The position numbers and the translations under genes are program-made. Positions 57,001 through 64,000 of a DNA stretch of 64,000 nt are shown piece after piece (position 1 is the stretch's first letter; every line of letters begins with the position of its first letter). The DNA comes from Filimonas lacunae. Its GTDB lineage: Bacteria; Bacteroidota; Bacteroidia; Chitinophagales; Chitinophagaceae. The DNA lies in assembly GCF_002355595.1 (NCBI RefSeq), contig NZ_AP017422.1:6452823-6516822 (forward strand). The letters are read 5' to 3'. Below the pieces are notes generated by a model. The model saw nothing but the letters and a program-made list of their open reading frames with translations, had not been told where the DNA came from and ran no database searches.

Positions 57001-57256
57001 AAGTAATAGTGAGAAGATACGGCCCACCTGGATTAAGGTTGGTAAGAATGTAACGGCCGTCTTTGTTAGTCTGAGTATTATAGCTGCTTCCGGTAGCCGG
57101 GCTAAATAGCTTGATAGTGGCGCCTTCGAGCACCTGGTTTTTGGCTCCGGTAATTCTACCGGTTACCTGCGAACTGGTAATTTGTGCCACCAGTAACACA
57201 GGGGTCACCAGGGCAATTAATAAAAACAAAGCCAATACTCTGGCAATTCGTAGCAT
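54005..57256 (-). CDS. TonB-dependent outer-membrane receptor, Oar-like
   Basis: The 1083-residue product has a signal peptide (about 1-25) and a carboxypeptidase-regulatory-like domain (about 30-112, QVLEGATIKLFSPATG). The TonB box region ETVVVKGS is followed by a plug with SMDAIQDIQVYLAPYDVKIGNFLGG and SINAVTRSGTNEVHGS. A long barrel ends in QMQLGLRYSF. The Oar group lacks a SusD partner, and none is adjacent. The four-unit PHO-box-like array at 57291-57330 precedes it, so it is probably induced by phosphate shortage and may take up a phosphorus-containing compound. The substrate is unknown. Confidence 0.88.
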   Translation of the reverse strand: MLRIARVLALFLLIALVTPVLLVAQITSSQVTGRITGAKNQVLEGATIKLFSPATGSSYNTQTNKDGRYILTNLNPGGPYLLTITYVGLKTEEKNDISLSLGTNTINFRLQDEAASTLETVVVKGSAGRSGIKNGSGIQISQNQLRNLPQISRSLQDVTRVTPQSSNNSFMGTNFRYNNVTLDGAINNDAIGFSPSLGGQTNASGQPGSSTRTNPVSMDAIQDIQVYLAPYDVKIGNFLGGSINAVTRSGTNEVHGSIYGFGRNATLIGKNNAGDKSKLPSDFYEYQTGFRVGFPIIKNKLWFFTNQEITRRQDPVILAAGSPDMGIITQAEAVQISDYMKSNYGIDAGSYSNYKIYSRSNKYFNRLDWKINDKNTLSIRNNTITSEATNLERDQQNFRFGSIDFKQVNNQTSTVAELKTRFSNSLSNNLVLGYSSIHDYRDPLSNPALPQIQISNRGGVIYLGSDREASIFNMKQKTFEFTDNVTYLKGNHTFTFGTHNEFYNINYGFVNSWNGRVEYSSLANFLANAPSRVRTNYNYTNNTRDYIIANPPAEFKVNLYSVYAQDEIQVGSKLKITPGVRFDVADMPNKQPLSTKTTGAPVDANYGNTYSYTLPKNIKNDFLGQVQVSPRVGFNYDVLGNQSLIVRGGTGLFTGRIPFAWLGYAYYNNGVTYGSYDQQASKKAFVAGTDPIRDGTSKSNAMANFAELNGQNTTDATGPTQVDLIDNNFKMPQAWRSSLAVEYTTPNQWKFSVEGIYTKVIYDLKFQQINYVDNPIYMPYDTKKQQPIYSNNKINSLYTNAYLLSNTKQGYRYSITGQVNKTFPFGLNVMAAYTYGTSKDITNGIRNSMESNWQLNQALSPNSPSLAYSNFDIRHRIVSVVNYKLNWNGDNKFVSNFSFFFNTQSGTPFSYGLLSAINGTGQQVSLVYIPTADQAVNFFNDIAGGKTATQQAADFNAYIDGNKYLSSRRGDFTQRNGGRTPWNTQLDFRFAQDFNLKARKRTHTFTLTYDIINLTNLLNGAWGRQYFSPNTYNSTTDIGLKLSTAGTASTYPKYTFTTPTSKPYSTDFFASRYQMQLGLRYSF

Positions 57257-57273
57257 AACTGTTAATGTTTCTG

Positions 57274-57330
57274 CAAAGGAAACATCGCACTGTTAACAAA
57301 TTGTTACGCCAATGTTACCAACACATTAAC
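57274..57330 (-). promoter_or_regulatory. PHO-box-like array 1 and -7 box (Oar-like receptor gene)
   Basis: On the plus strand TGTTAAC, TGTTACG, TGTTACC and CATTAAC start at 57291, 57302, 57313 and 57324, an exact 11-bp period with 4-bp spacers. A TTCCTTTG box (57281 down to 57274, one base from TAnnTTTG) lies 9 bp downstream. The array begins 35 bp from the start codon. Confidence 0.75.
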
Positions 57331-57377
57331 TAAGTATTGGAAAGCTATTATAAATGCAAATTTTGACCTTTTTGAGA

Positions 57378-57413
57378 ACAGTATAAACCTTATATAAATA
57401 AGGTTTATACTGT
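57378..57413. terminator. AT-rich 16-bp stem after the beta-helix-like lipoprotein gene
   Basis: Perfect arms at 57378-57393 and 57398-57413 enclose ATAA. It has no strong T tract but is placed to end the lipoprotein transcript before the next promoter. Confidence 0.6.
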
Positions 57414-57437
57414 ATATTTTAATTCAGATTACTTGAA

Positions 57438-58823
57438 TTATCTACCCCAAACAGCCCATTTAGCAGTCCAGTCATTAGTACCGTCAAATGCACCGATGTA
57501 AGTAACTTTTTCAAAATGAGCGTCGCTCAATAAACCTGCATCAAACTTAGCAGCCTTAGTTAAAGCTGGTGAACCAGAAGCTGGTTGCAGTTTTGGGGCT
57601 GCATTAGCAAACGGATCAGTCAGTTTAATTTCAGCATAGTTTGAGTAATAAACACTCAGATTAGCACCAGTGGTAAGGCTTGCCAAACCAGCAGAATCTA
57701 AAGTAACAGGATTTAACACTTGCTTGTCAACCTGGAATGGTTTGCCATAAGCATGCAGGAAGCTGTTGTAAAACTTGCTGATACCTTGCTTATAGTAAGA
57801 AACAGTAGAATCATCATCCAGATCCAGACCTGCTTTTTGTCCACCGATTACGATAGAGTTAGCCAGGATAAACTTGGCACCTCTTCTCCAACGCATACCA
57901 TAACCATAATCAGAGCTGGTACCAGTTGCATTGTTAGGACCAACAGCTGTGAAGTTAGATAAGGTAGGGAATGTGTTAGGAGTTGAAGCAAAAGGCAGGT
58001 TGCTTGGGTTTACGTTATCCACCTCAAAGTTGTTAGAGATATCACCAGTAGTACCTTTAGCATCAGTGAATGCAGGATCTTTTACAGACACAGCAAACTG
58101 AATTTTACCATGGTAACCATCATCAAAATCAAAATCATCATCAGCACAATTGTAAGCGATCAGGTGTTTTGCATTTACAGCTCCACCAAAAATTTCAAAG
58201 GCATCATCTAACCCTCTTACTACCTGAACGTAGTCAATAGTAGTACCAGAACCTACCGCATATAATGACAAACCATTCACCTCGTCACCTGGGTTAACTG
58301 CTTTACCAGCATATTCAATTCTAACATATTTCAGAACACCTGAATTGTCAGCATCATCTGTACCGCCAAAAGCATTATAGTCAGCAGAAACACCGCCTTC
58401 TAACACTTTGTGGTTTCCATTACCTGTAGCCTTACCCACTAATACTACACCACCCAGATCACCTGGAGTAGGTGTTTTTTCATTAGAAGTGAAAACGATA
58501 GGCGCGTCAGCAGTACCGTTTGCCAGTATCTGAGATCCTTTGTAAATAACCAGTACACCCGCAGAATCTTTATTAGATACTATTTTGGTGCCGGCATCGA
58601 TAGTCAGTTTAGCATTGTTAGTTACATACACATAACCACGAAGACGATAAATGGTGTCTTTAGAAAACTTTTTGTCACCAGAAATTACACCACGAATGTC
58701 TACGGTTGTAGGAGTGGTAGTGCCACCACCGCCTGTGCCTGGATCTGCCTGGTTGTCACTCTTGCTACATGCTGTGCCCAATACTATTGAGCTTAAAGCC
58801 AGATAAGAAGCAAACTTTTTCAT
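57438..58823 (-). CDS. Beta-helix-like outer-membrane or surface lipoprotein
   Basis: The 461-residue product has a lipobox (VLGTAC, Cys 19) and a Gly/Thr linker (28-42). A repetitive beta-rich domain follows, with right-handed beta-helix features: TNNAKLTIDAGTKIVS, GGTDDADNSGVLKYVRIEYAG, and acidic motifs such as DDDFDFDDGYHG and DLDDDSTVS that could bind calcium. It follows the 929-residue TonB receptor gene by 91 bp with no terminator, so the two are probably one unit. A surface-exposed binding or capture role for the receptor's substrate is inferred. Confidence 0.7.
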   Translation of the reverse strand: MKKFASYLALSSIVLGTACSKSDNQADPGTGGGGTTTPTTVDIRGVISGDKKFSKDTIYRLRGYVYVTNNAKLTIDAGTKIVSNKDSAGVLVIYKGSQILANGTADAPIVFTSNEKTPTPGDLGGVVLVGKATGNGNHKVLEGGVSADYNAFGGTDDADNSGVLKYVRIEYAGKAVNPGDEVNGLSLYAVGSGTTIDYVQVVRGLDDAFEIFGGAVNAKHLIAYNCADDDFDFDDGYHGKIQFAVSVKDPAFTDAKGTTGDISNNFEVDNVNPSNLPFASTPNTFPTLSNFTAVGPNNATGTSSDYGYGMRWRRGAKFILANSIVIGGQKAGLDLDDDSTVSYYKQGISKFYNSFLHAYGKPFQVDKQVLNPVTLDSAGLASLTTGANLSVYYSNYAEIKLTDPFANAAPKLQPASGSPALTKAAKFDAGLLSDAHFEKVTYIGAFDGTNDWTAKWAVWGR

Positions 58824-58914
58824 AATAACGATCGATTTTTCAGAGAATTAAGAACTTGTTCCTTCATGTACTAACTCAGTGTTAATACATAGGTGATAAA
58901 AGATTTTATAATGA

Positions 58915-61704
58915 TCAGAAGTTATATCGCACTGCCAGGGTAGCTGTAGTACCATACTTCACAGAGTTGATAATTTTATCTGTGTTAGCATCGTACCCCA
59001 TTTTAGAAGGATTAGCGTCGTATTTGTAATACCATTGATTAGCCTGTGCCAGGATATCACTGATAGTAACTTTTAATTCCAGTTTATTACTTACCAGTTT
59101 TTTGGTCACCTGAAAGTCAATCACATCCCTTGGACGCTCATATACATCCAGTGACTGGTTGCCTGCTCTTGCTCTGAGCCTTGGTCCAATTTTGTTATAC
59201 AGCACATTAAAGATCAGGTCGTCAGCTATGGTAGCGTAAGTAAGTCCACTATTCACCAGGTATGAGGACTGCCCCTGTAAAGGCCTGTTAGAGTTAACAC
59301 CACCTAACTGCACCGATCCTTTCATATAAGCTGCGTTCGCATAAAATGTCAGGTGATCGAAAAAGGCAGTATTGAAAAAGCCTAGTTTTTTACGTATTTC
59401 CAGCTCTGCTCCATACACATTCGCTTTATCAGCATTAGCATAGGAATACACGTCGTTATTCAGGTTGGTTTGTTCAATGGGATTAGAGAAGTTTTTATAA
59501 AATAAGCTGGCCGACATAATTTCACCTGCTGCCGGAAACCACTCGTATCTTAAATCAGCATTAGATGCAGTAGCTCTTTTTAAGTTAGGCGCTCCTTTTA
59601 CTACAATGTTATTTTCATAATCATAAAAACTATAGGAAGCCATTTCTCTGAACTCAGGTCTGTTTACAGATCTGGAACCAGCCAAACGCAGGTTGGTATT
59701 TTCTGTAAGCTTATAGGTAAGCAAGAAAGATGGCAGGATGTCCAGGTTACTGTTTTTGGTATTCTTTTCATTATCCCCTGTCAGTTTCTGTGTATAATTC
59801 TCCAGTCTTGCTCCCCAGGTAAGCTTAAATCCACCATTAAACTTATTGTCAAACATCAGGTATCCGGCATTTAAAAGCCCGGTGCCCTTGTATTCAGCGG
59901 AATTGGTAGGAATATTAGCCAGAGTTAAGTTATACTGGTCTATATTTTCCGGCGAAAACATAGTAGCAAAATCAGTAGTTTTTGACTCTTTAATTTCAGC
60001 ACCGAAACTAGGATTAATAGTACTGTATCCCAGTGCAATTACTTCCATGTTACGGGTACGATAGTAATTGGAAATCCCTACTTTAAACCGCTGCTCGTTG
60101 TTAAACAGGCTGAATTTTCTGCTCACATTCACATTAGCGCCATAGATGTATTCTTTCAGGTAAGAGTATACACGGCCGGCATCTCTGATAGCAGGAGAGT
60201 TTTCATTAGAGAGCTTAATGAAGTAATCGTAAGGAGCAGCTTCCGAACCACGGAAGGCCAATATACGCTGATCAGGCTGCCAGCGATAGGTTAAGCCAAA
60301 AGATCCACTCCAGTCAATATCCCAGTTACTGCCTGCTTTGTGCGTTCCTTCCAGCACACTGTTTAAAATTCCATTGCCGGTAGCTTCGCTGTTTACCGAT
60401 TTAACCCCAATGGGAGTAACTCCGGCATAGTTCAGCCCGTTTCTGAGGGCAACAGTTTTGGTAAAATCGTTATTGAAGATATTCTTCAAGGCAATTTTAC
60501 TTTTCCCATAAGAATAAGTCAGGTTTAATAAAGCCGAAAGGTTATTTCGCTGATCGTAATTAGTCGTATAATAATCGTAATCCAGCTGTTTTGCATTACC
60601 AGGAGCATCCAGCCTGTTTCTGTCAGAAACACGATGCCCTGTGCTATATCCGAGTGAATAAATGTATCCCAGTTTACGGCCTTTTTTTAATAAGGCAGTA
60701 TTACCGCCGGTGTAGCTAAGGCTGAAATTAGGAATACTGTTAGCCGCCTTGTTATATCCGTAAGTATTGGGAAATAATTTAGTGATAGCCTTTTTATCAG
60801 CAGCATCCAAATCGCCAAAAGCACCACCTCTGCGTTTGTAATAAGGGTTAGGGATTTGAGATTTTTTATCAAAAAAGCCTAAAAAGTCCAGTGAACCATC
60901 CGGCATGCCCTTATAAAACTCTTTAAAGGTGGTCATAGAGTTGTAGCTGGCCGAAAAAGACAACTCACTGATTTTGCTTGCAGGATAATCTTTGGTAGAT
61001 ATTTTAATAGCGCCTCCAGCAAAATCACCTGGTAAATCAGGCAAAGGCGACTTGTAAATAACCAGGTTGTCTACCAGGGAAGAAGGAATAATATCGAATG
61101 AAAAGGCTTTTTTATCAGGCTCTGTACTTGGTAACACAGAATTATTTAATAAAGCGGTATTATAACGCTCATTCAAACCCCTGATTACTACAAACTTATT
61201 ATCTTGTACAGAAGCACCACTTACTCTTTTCAATACTTCACCCGTGCTTTTATCAGGAGATCTTTTAATCACTTCTGCAGAAATACCATCAGAAATGGAA
61301 GAGCTGTTTTTCTGCGCGAGGTATATAGATGCAGCTGATTCTTTGCGGGCACTGGTAGATTTAATCACCACCATTTCCAGCTGGTTGCCGTTATCCTTAT
61401 CCAATACTATATCCAGTGTATTACCAGTTTCTGCTGAAATATCATTTACTACCTTAGGTGCATAGCCCAGGCTGGTTATTTTGAACGTATATTTTTTGCC
61501 TTTCTGTAATTGGATAAAAAAGCGGCCTTCTACATCCGTTACCGTTTTTGCACCACTTTCCTGCACAACAATTAAAGCACCAGCCAGTGGAACGCTGTTT
61601 TCGGCATCTACAATTTTACCTGAAAATTTTACAGGGGTTTGCCCATAAGCAATAGCTAAAAGAGATAAAAAGAAAATAACAACTATTGAATAGTTTTTAG
61701 TCAC
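58915..61704 (-). CDS. TonB-dependent outer-membrane receptor
   Basis: The 929-residue product starts at GTG 61704. It has a signal peptide (about 1-22, AYG/QT) and a carboxypeptidase-regulatory-like domain (about 26-108). The TonB box segment EMVVIKST leads to a plug (KVSGASVQDNKFVVIRGLNE split by its neighbours, then DLPGDFAGGAIKISTKDYP). The barrel ends in TATLAVRYNF. It differs from the 1083-residue receptor in length and plug. The array at 61739-61778 and the co-oriented lipoprotein gene suggest a phosphate-starvation uptake unit. The substrate is unknown. Confidence 0.88.
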   Translation of the reverse strand: MTKNYSIVVIFFLSLLAIAYGQTPVKFSGKIVDAENSVPLAGALIVVQESGAKTVTDVEGRFFIQLQKGKKYTFKITSLGYAPKVVNDISAETGNTLDIVLDKDNGNQLEMVVIKSTSARKESAASIYLAQKNSSSISDGISAEVIKRSPDKSTGEVLKRVSGASVQDNKFVVIRGLNERYNTALLNNSVLPSTEPDKKAFSFDIIPSSLVDNLVIYKSPLPDLPGDFAGGAIKISTKDYPASKISELSFSASYNSMTTFKEFYKGMPDGSLDFLGFFDKKSQIPNPYYKRRGGAFGDLDAADKKAITKLFPNTYGYNKAANSIPNFSLSYTGGNTALLKKGRKLGYIYSLGYSTGHRVSDRNRLDAPGNAKQLDYDYYTTNYDQRNNLSALLNLTYSYGKSKIALKNIFNNDFTKTVALRNGLNYAGVTPIGVKSVNSEATGNGILNSVLEGTHKAGSNWDIDWSGSFGLTYRWQPDQRILAFRGSEAAPYDYFIKLSNENSPAIRDAGRVYSYLKEYIYGANVNVSRKFSLFNNEQRFKVGISNYYRTRNMEVIALGYSTINPSFGAEIKESKTTDFATMFSPENIDQYNLTLANIPTNSAEYKGTGLLNAGYLMFDNKFNGGFKLTWGARLENYTQKLTGDNEKNTKNSNLDILPSFLLTYKLTENTNLRLAGSRSVNRPEFREMASYSFYDYENNIVVKGAPNLKRATASNADLRYEWFPAAGEIMSASLFYKNFSNPIEQTNLNNDVYSYANADKANVYGAELEIRKKLGFFNTAFFDHLTFYANAAYMKGSVQLGGVNSNRPLQGQSSYLVNSGLTYATIADDLIFNVLYNKIGPRLRARAGNQSLDVYERPRDVIDFQVTKKLVSNKLELKVTISDILAQANQWYYKYDANPSKMGYDANTDKIINSVKYGTTATLAVRYNF

Positions 61705-61721
61705 GTCCTGGAGATTTGCAG

Positions 61722-61778
61722 CAAAACTATCCGGGGCATGTTACGTCAACGTTACGACAACGTTAACTTCATGTAACA
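61722..61778 (-). promoter_or_regulatory. PHO-box-like array 2 and -7 box (929-residue TonB receptor gene)
   Basis: On the plus strand TGTTACG, CGTTACG, CGTTAAC and TGTAACA start at 61739, 61750, 61761 and 61772, again with an exact 11-bp period. TAGTTTTG (61729 down to 61722) matches TAnnTTTG exactly, 9 bp away. The array begins 35 bp from the start codon, as in array 1. Confidence 0.78.
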
Positions 61779-61963
61779 TCATTTTAGCATATCTAATCGA
61801 TAATTCATCAATCTATATAGTCAAATACTATCCTGAGTGGCTTCCTACACATTAATATTCAGATATATAACTATTCTAACAGTCTTATAATAATTCCAGG
61901 GGTGAATATTAAAAAGGAAAAGGAATACGAACCATACGAACAAATTTTGCGGCATTGCGTTGT

Positions 61964-62035
61964 TGTTACTGCCATATTATCTTATCGTTAATTTTGAGTA
62001 ACTGCCGTAAGGCGCGTTGCTTAATTCTATTTTTG
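61964..62035 (+). promoter_or_regulatory. Weaker PHO-box-like array and -7 box (DUF47-pit)
   Basis: TGTTACT, TATTATC, CGTTAAT and AGTAACT start at 61964, 61975, 61986 and 61997 (11-bp period). The second unit fits poorly. TATTTTTG (62028-62035) is an exact -7 match, but lies 24 bp from the array instead of 9. Confidence 0.35.
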
Positions 62036-62052
62036 CCCCAAAATTTGATGTA

Positions 62053-62700
62053 ATGGGAATTAATAACATCGGCAAGTTGTTTATGCCTAAAAACCGGATC
62101 TTTTACGAGTTGTTTGAAGATGTAGGCATGAACGTAGAGCACATGGGACAGGTAATTAAACAAGTAGTATACGAGCCCGACCTGGACAAAAGAGCTTCCC
62201 TGATTGGCCTTATTGAAGATCTTGAGCACAAAAACGATGATTTTACCCATAAAATCTTTACTGAACTCGGGCGCAATTTCATTACCCCGTTCGACCGCGA
62301 GGATATTCACTATCTCGCTACTGCCCTGGATGATATCTGTGACTATATATTCTCTTCTGCCAAAAAAATCAATTTCTACCGCGTTAATCCTAACGACAGC
62401 GGCATCCAGAAAATGGCGGAATTGATTGAATTAGGTTGCGCCGAAATTAAAAAAGCCATCTACGGCCTGCGTGATATGAAAAACCTGCGCCAGATGACTG
62501 AAGCCATGGTTCGCGTAAACAGCATTGAAAACCAGGCAGATGATGTATTTGACATGAGCATTGAAAAGCTTTTTGAACAAGAAAACGACGTAAAAGAGCT
62601 GATCAAGAAAAGGGAAATATACCAGGCTATGGAAACCGTTACCGATAAGTGCGAAGACGCAGCCAATGTGATAGAATCCATCATCGTTAAATACGCCTAG
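62053..62700 (+). CDS. DUF47/PhoU-like accessory protein of PiT phosphate transporters
   Basis: The 215-residue, all-helical, soluble product begins MGINNIGKLFMPKNRIFYELFEDVG in two parts. It carries the family pattern of paired helices with acidic metal-binding stretches (EDLEHKNDDFTHKIF, ALDDICDYIFSSAKK, ENQADDVFD). DUF47 proteins are encoded next to pit genes and are thought to regulate phosphate entry. ATG 62053 fits the -7 box at 62028 and gives a short leader; a longer TTG frame from 62017 would begin upstream of that box. The pit gene follows 24 bp downstream. Confidence 0.9.
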   Translation: MGINNIGKLFMPKNRIFYELFEDVGMNVEHMGQVIKQVVYEPDLDKRASLIGLIEDLEHKNDDFTHKIFTELGRNFITPFDREDIHYLATALDDICDYIFSSAKKINFYRVNPNDSGIQKMAELIELGCAEIKKAIYGLRDMKNLRQMTEAMVRVNSIENQADDVFDMSIEKLFEQENDVKELIKKREIYQAMETVTDKCEDAANVIESIIVKYA

Positions 62701-62724
62701 TAAAACGGCAACAGAACGCTATTT

Positions 62725-63738
62725 ATGGTTACATTATTAATAGTAATTGTAGTCTTATCATTTGTATTCGACTACATTAACGGGTTTCATGATGCCGCTA
62801 ACTCTATTGCCACTATCGTTTCAACCAAGGTATTAACTCCTTTCCAGGCGGTATTGTGGGCAGCATTTTTCAATTTCGGAGCTTTTTTCATTTCTAAATA
62901 CGTAGTAGGCCATTTTGGTATTGCCGATACCATTGCCAAAAGTGTAACCCTGGATAAGGGCGACCCTTATGCATTGTATGTAATCCTGGCCGGCCTTATT
63001 TCTGCAATAGCCTGGAACCTGATCACCTGGTGGTTTGGTATTCCTTCCAGCTCGTCACATGCGCTGATAGGTGGCCTGATAGGTGCAGCAGTAGCCCGTT
63101 ACAAAACATTGGGCGTAGTAGTAGCTGCCAAGGTTATTCCTATCATCCTGTTCATTTTTGCAGCTCCCTTAATAGGTATGATCATAGCCTTTATCATTAC
63201 TATTATAATAGTGCACCTCTGTAAAAGAGGTAATCCCTACAAAACCGAAAAATGGTTTAAAAGGCTGCAGCTGGTTTCATCCGGCCTGTTTAGCCTGGGG
63301 CATGGCAGTAACGATGCACAAAAGGTAATGGGTATTATTGGCGCAGCTATGGTGGCCAGTCACTACATTCCCGATCTGGGGCATATTCCCGATTGGGTAC
63401 CTATCATGTGCTTTGTGGCCATAGGCCTGGGTACTATGAGCGGTGGCTGGAAAATTGTCAAAACCATGGGTACACGTATTACCAAAGTAACTCCGTTAGA
63501 AGGAGTAGCTGCCGAAACAGCAGGCGCTATTACCCTGTTTTTAACTGAGCACTTTAAAATACCAGTGTCAACTACACATACCATTACCGGTTCCATTATC
63601 GGCGTAGGTGCAACCAAAAGGTTAAGCGCTGTACGTTGGGGGGTAACCATTAACCTGGTATGGGCATGGGTACTAACCATTCCTGTTAGTGCCATATTTG
63701 CAGCTATCGCTTACTATATTCTTGTGCTGTTTAAATAA
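62725..63738 (+). CDS. pit: Low-affinity inorganic phosphate transporter, PiT family
   Basis: The 337-residue membrane protein has about ten helices in two inverted halves. The PiT signatures are NGFHDAANSIATIVST (about 19-34) and GHGSNDAQKVMG (about 192-203), with ISTTHTITGSIIG-like PVSTTHTITGSI near the end. It carries phosphate or metal-phosphate across the inner membrane with protons or cations. With the DUF47 gene it forms a phosphate uptake unit that completes the outer-membrane receptors to the left. Confidence 0.95.
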   Translation: MVTLLIVIVVLSFVFDYINGFHDAANSIATIVSTKVLTPFQAVLWAAFFNFGAFFISKYVVGHFGIADTIAKSVTLDKGDPYALYVILAGLISAIAWNLITWWFGIPSSSSHALIGGLIGAAVARYKTLGVVVAAKVIPIILFIFAAPLIGMIIAFIITIIIVHLCKRGNPYKTEKWFKRLQLVSSGLFSLGHGSNDAQKVMGIIGAAMVASHYIPDLGHIPDWVPIMCFVAIGLGTMSGGWKIVKTMGTRITKVTPLEGVAAETAGAITLFLTEHFKIPVSTTHTITGSIIGVGATKRLSAVRWGVTINLVWAWVLTIPVSAIFAAIAYYILVLFK

Positions 63739-63779
63739 GTTTATGTGTATTTTGCGTACTATAACAAGCACGCAAACAC

Positions 63780-64000
63780 ATGTCTAAAATCCTTGTAACC
63801 GGCGGATGTGGATTTATTGGTTCGCACACCGTAGTTGACTTAATTGAAAACGGCTTTGATGTAGTATCCATCGATGACAACTCGCGTTCTACCACTTACC
63901 TGTTAGACGGTATTGAGAAAATCACCGGTAAAAAGCTGAAGAATTACAAAGTAGACTTAAAGAATTTTGATGAAACGCTGGCAGTATTTCAGGAAAACCC
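63780..64000 (+). CDS. galE: UDP-glucose 4-epimerase, N-terminal part (3' partial)
   Basis: The visible 73 residues start MSKILVTGGCGFIGSHTVVD. They have the Rossmann GxxGxxG motif and the DNxxR-type loop IDDNSRSTTYLLDGIEKITG as in GalE (DDLSNS-like). The gene runs out of the window. It interconverts UDP-glucose and UDP-galactose; other short-chain sugar epimerases cannot be excluded from this part. Confidence 0.8.
   Translation, partial: MSKILVTGGCGFIGSHTVVDLIENGFDVVSIDDNSRSTTYLLDGIEKITGKKLKNYKVDLKNFDETLAVFQEN

Larger units (their letters stand above)
61705..62052. other. 348-bp divergent control region of the TonB and DUF47-pit units
   Basis: The left part holds PHO-box-like array 2 (61739-61778) for the TonB gene. 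The right part holds the weaker array (61964-62003) and a -7 box (62028-62035) for DUF47-pit. The middle (about 61780-61960) is AT-rich with no further structure that I recognise. Confidence 0.6.

Overview
The window looks like chromosomal DNA of a Bacteroidota bacterium, probably of the family Chitinophagaceae. The evidence is a SusC/SusD pair, several TonB-dependent receptors with carboxypeptidase-regulatory-like N-termini, the long form of IspG, a fused CcoNO oxidase subunit, ECF sigma/anti-sigma pairs, and promoters of the Bacteroidota type (TAnnTTTG at -7) with AT-rich leaders and few Shine-Dalgarno sites. I see no rRNA, tRNA, CRISPR array, insertion sequence or prophage. Most genes are housekeeping or envelope genes, and convergent pairs are commonly separated by strong hairpin terminators.

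Layout. 1-4.4 kb: the 3' end of a rhodanese/MBL protein, then nadB and ispG on the minus strand. 4.4-7.2 kb: a small unknown gene facing batC-batB, with a class D beta-lactamase at the head of the bat pair. 7.4-16.5 kb: kbl, two ECF sigma/anti-sigma units (one followed by a beta-barrel protein, one behind gcvH), an L,D-transpeptidase, serS and a VanZ-like protein. 16.5-29.7 kb: a CpsB-like PHP phosphatase, then the microaerobic respiration locus. The respiration locus reads from right to left: M23 peptidase, Crp/Fnr regulator, a RIC/hemerythrin-like protein, the CcoI-type copper ATPase, ccoS, ccoNO, ccoQ, ccoP, ccoG, ccoH and a SafE-like copper-handling protein. It is interrupted by one plus-strand beta-barrel gene. 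29.8-36.5 kb: alaS, a double-PDZ periplasmic protein, gatB and a TlpA-type thioredoxin. 36.6-41.4 kb: susD and susC, preceded by a 623-bp non-genic stretch with a dyad and a possible 30-residue peptide. 42-50.8 kb: an MMPL/RND transporter, a large propeller-plus-barrel outer-membrane protein, an MBL hydrolase and a secreted protein with a separase/CHAT-like His-Cys core.

50.9-63.7 kb: a two-component system resembling PhoB/PhoR, an outer-membrane lipoprotein, two TonB receptors, a beta-helix-like lipoprotein, and a DUF47-PiT phosphate uptake pair. The last 220 bases begin galE.

The strongest new signal is regulatory. Each of the two TonB receptor genes has four 7-bp GTAACA-like units at exact 11-bp spacing, beginning 35 bp before the start codon and 9 bp before a -7 box. 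This is PHO-box geometry, and a weaker array precedes DUF47-pit. Together they suggest that 50.9-63.7 kb is a phosphate-starvation outer-membrane scavenging locus with an unknown substrate. A second regulatory signal is a Crp/Fnr-type TGA-N6-TCA site centred 41.5 bp before the inferred start of the ccoS-ccoNOQP transcript. Two more such sites lie between the crp gene and the RIC-like gene, which suggests that the encoded regulator controls the locus.
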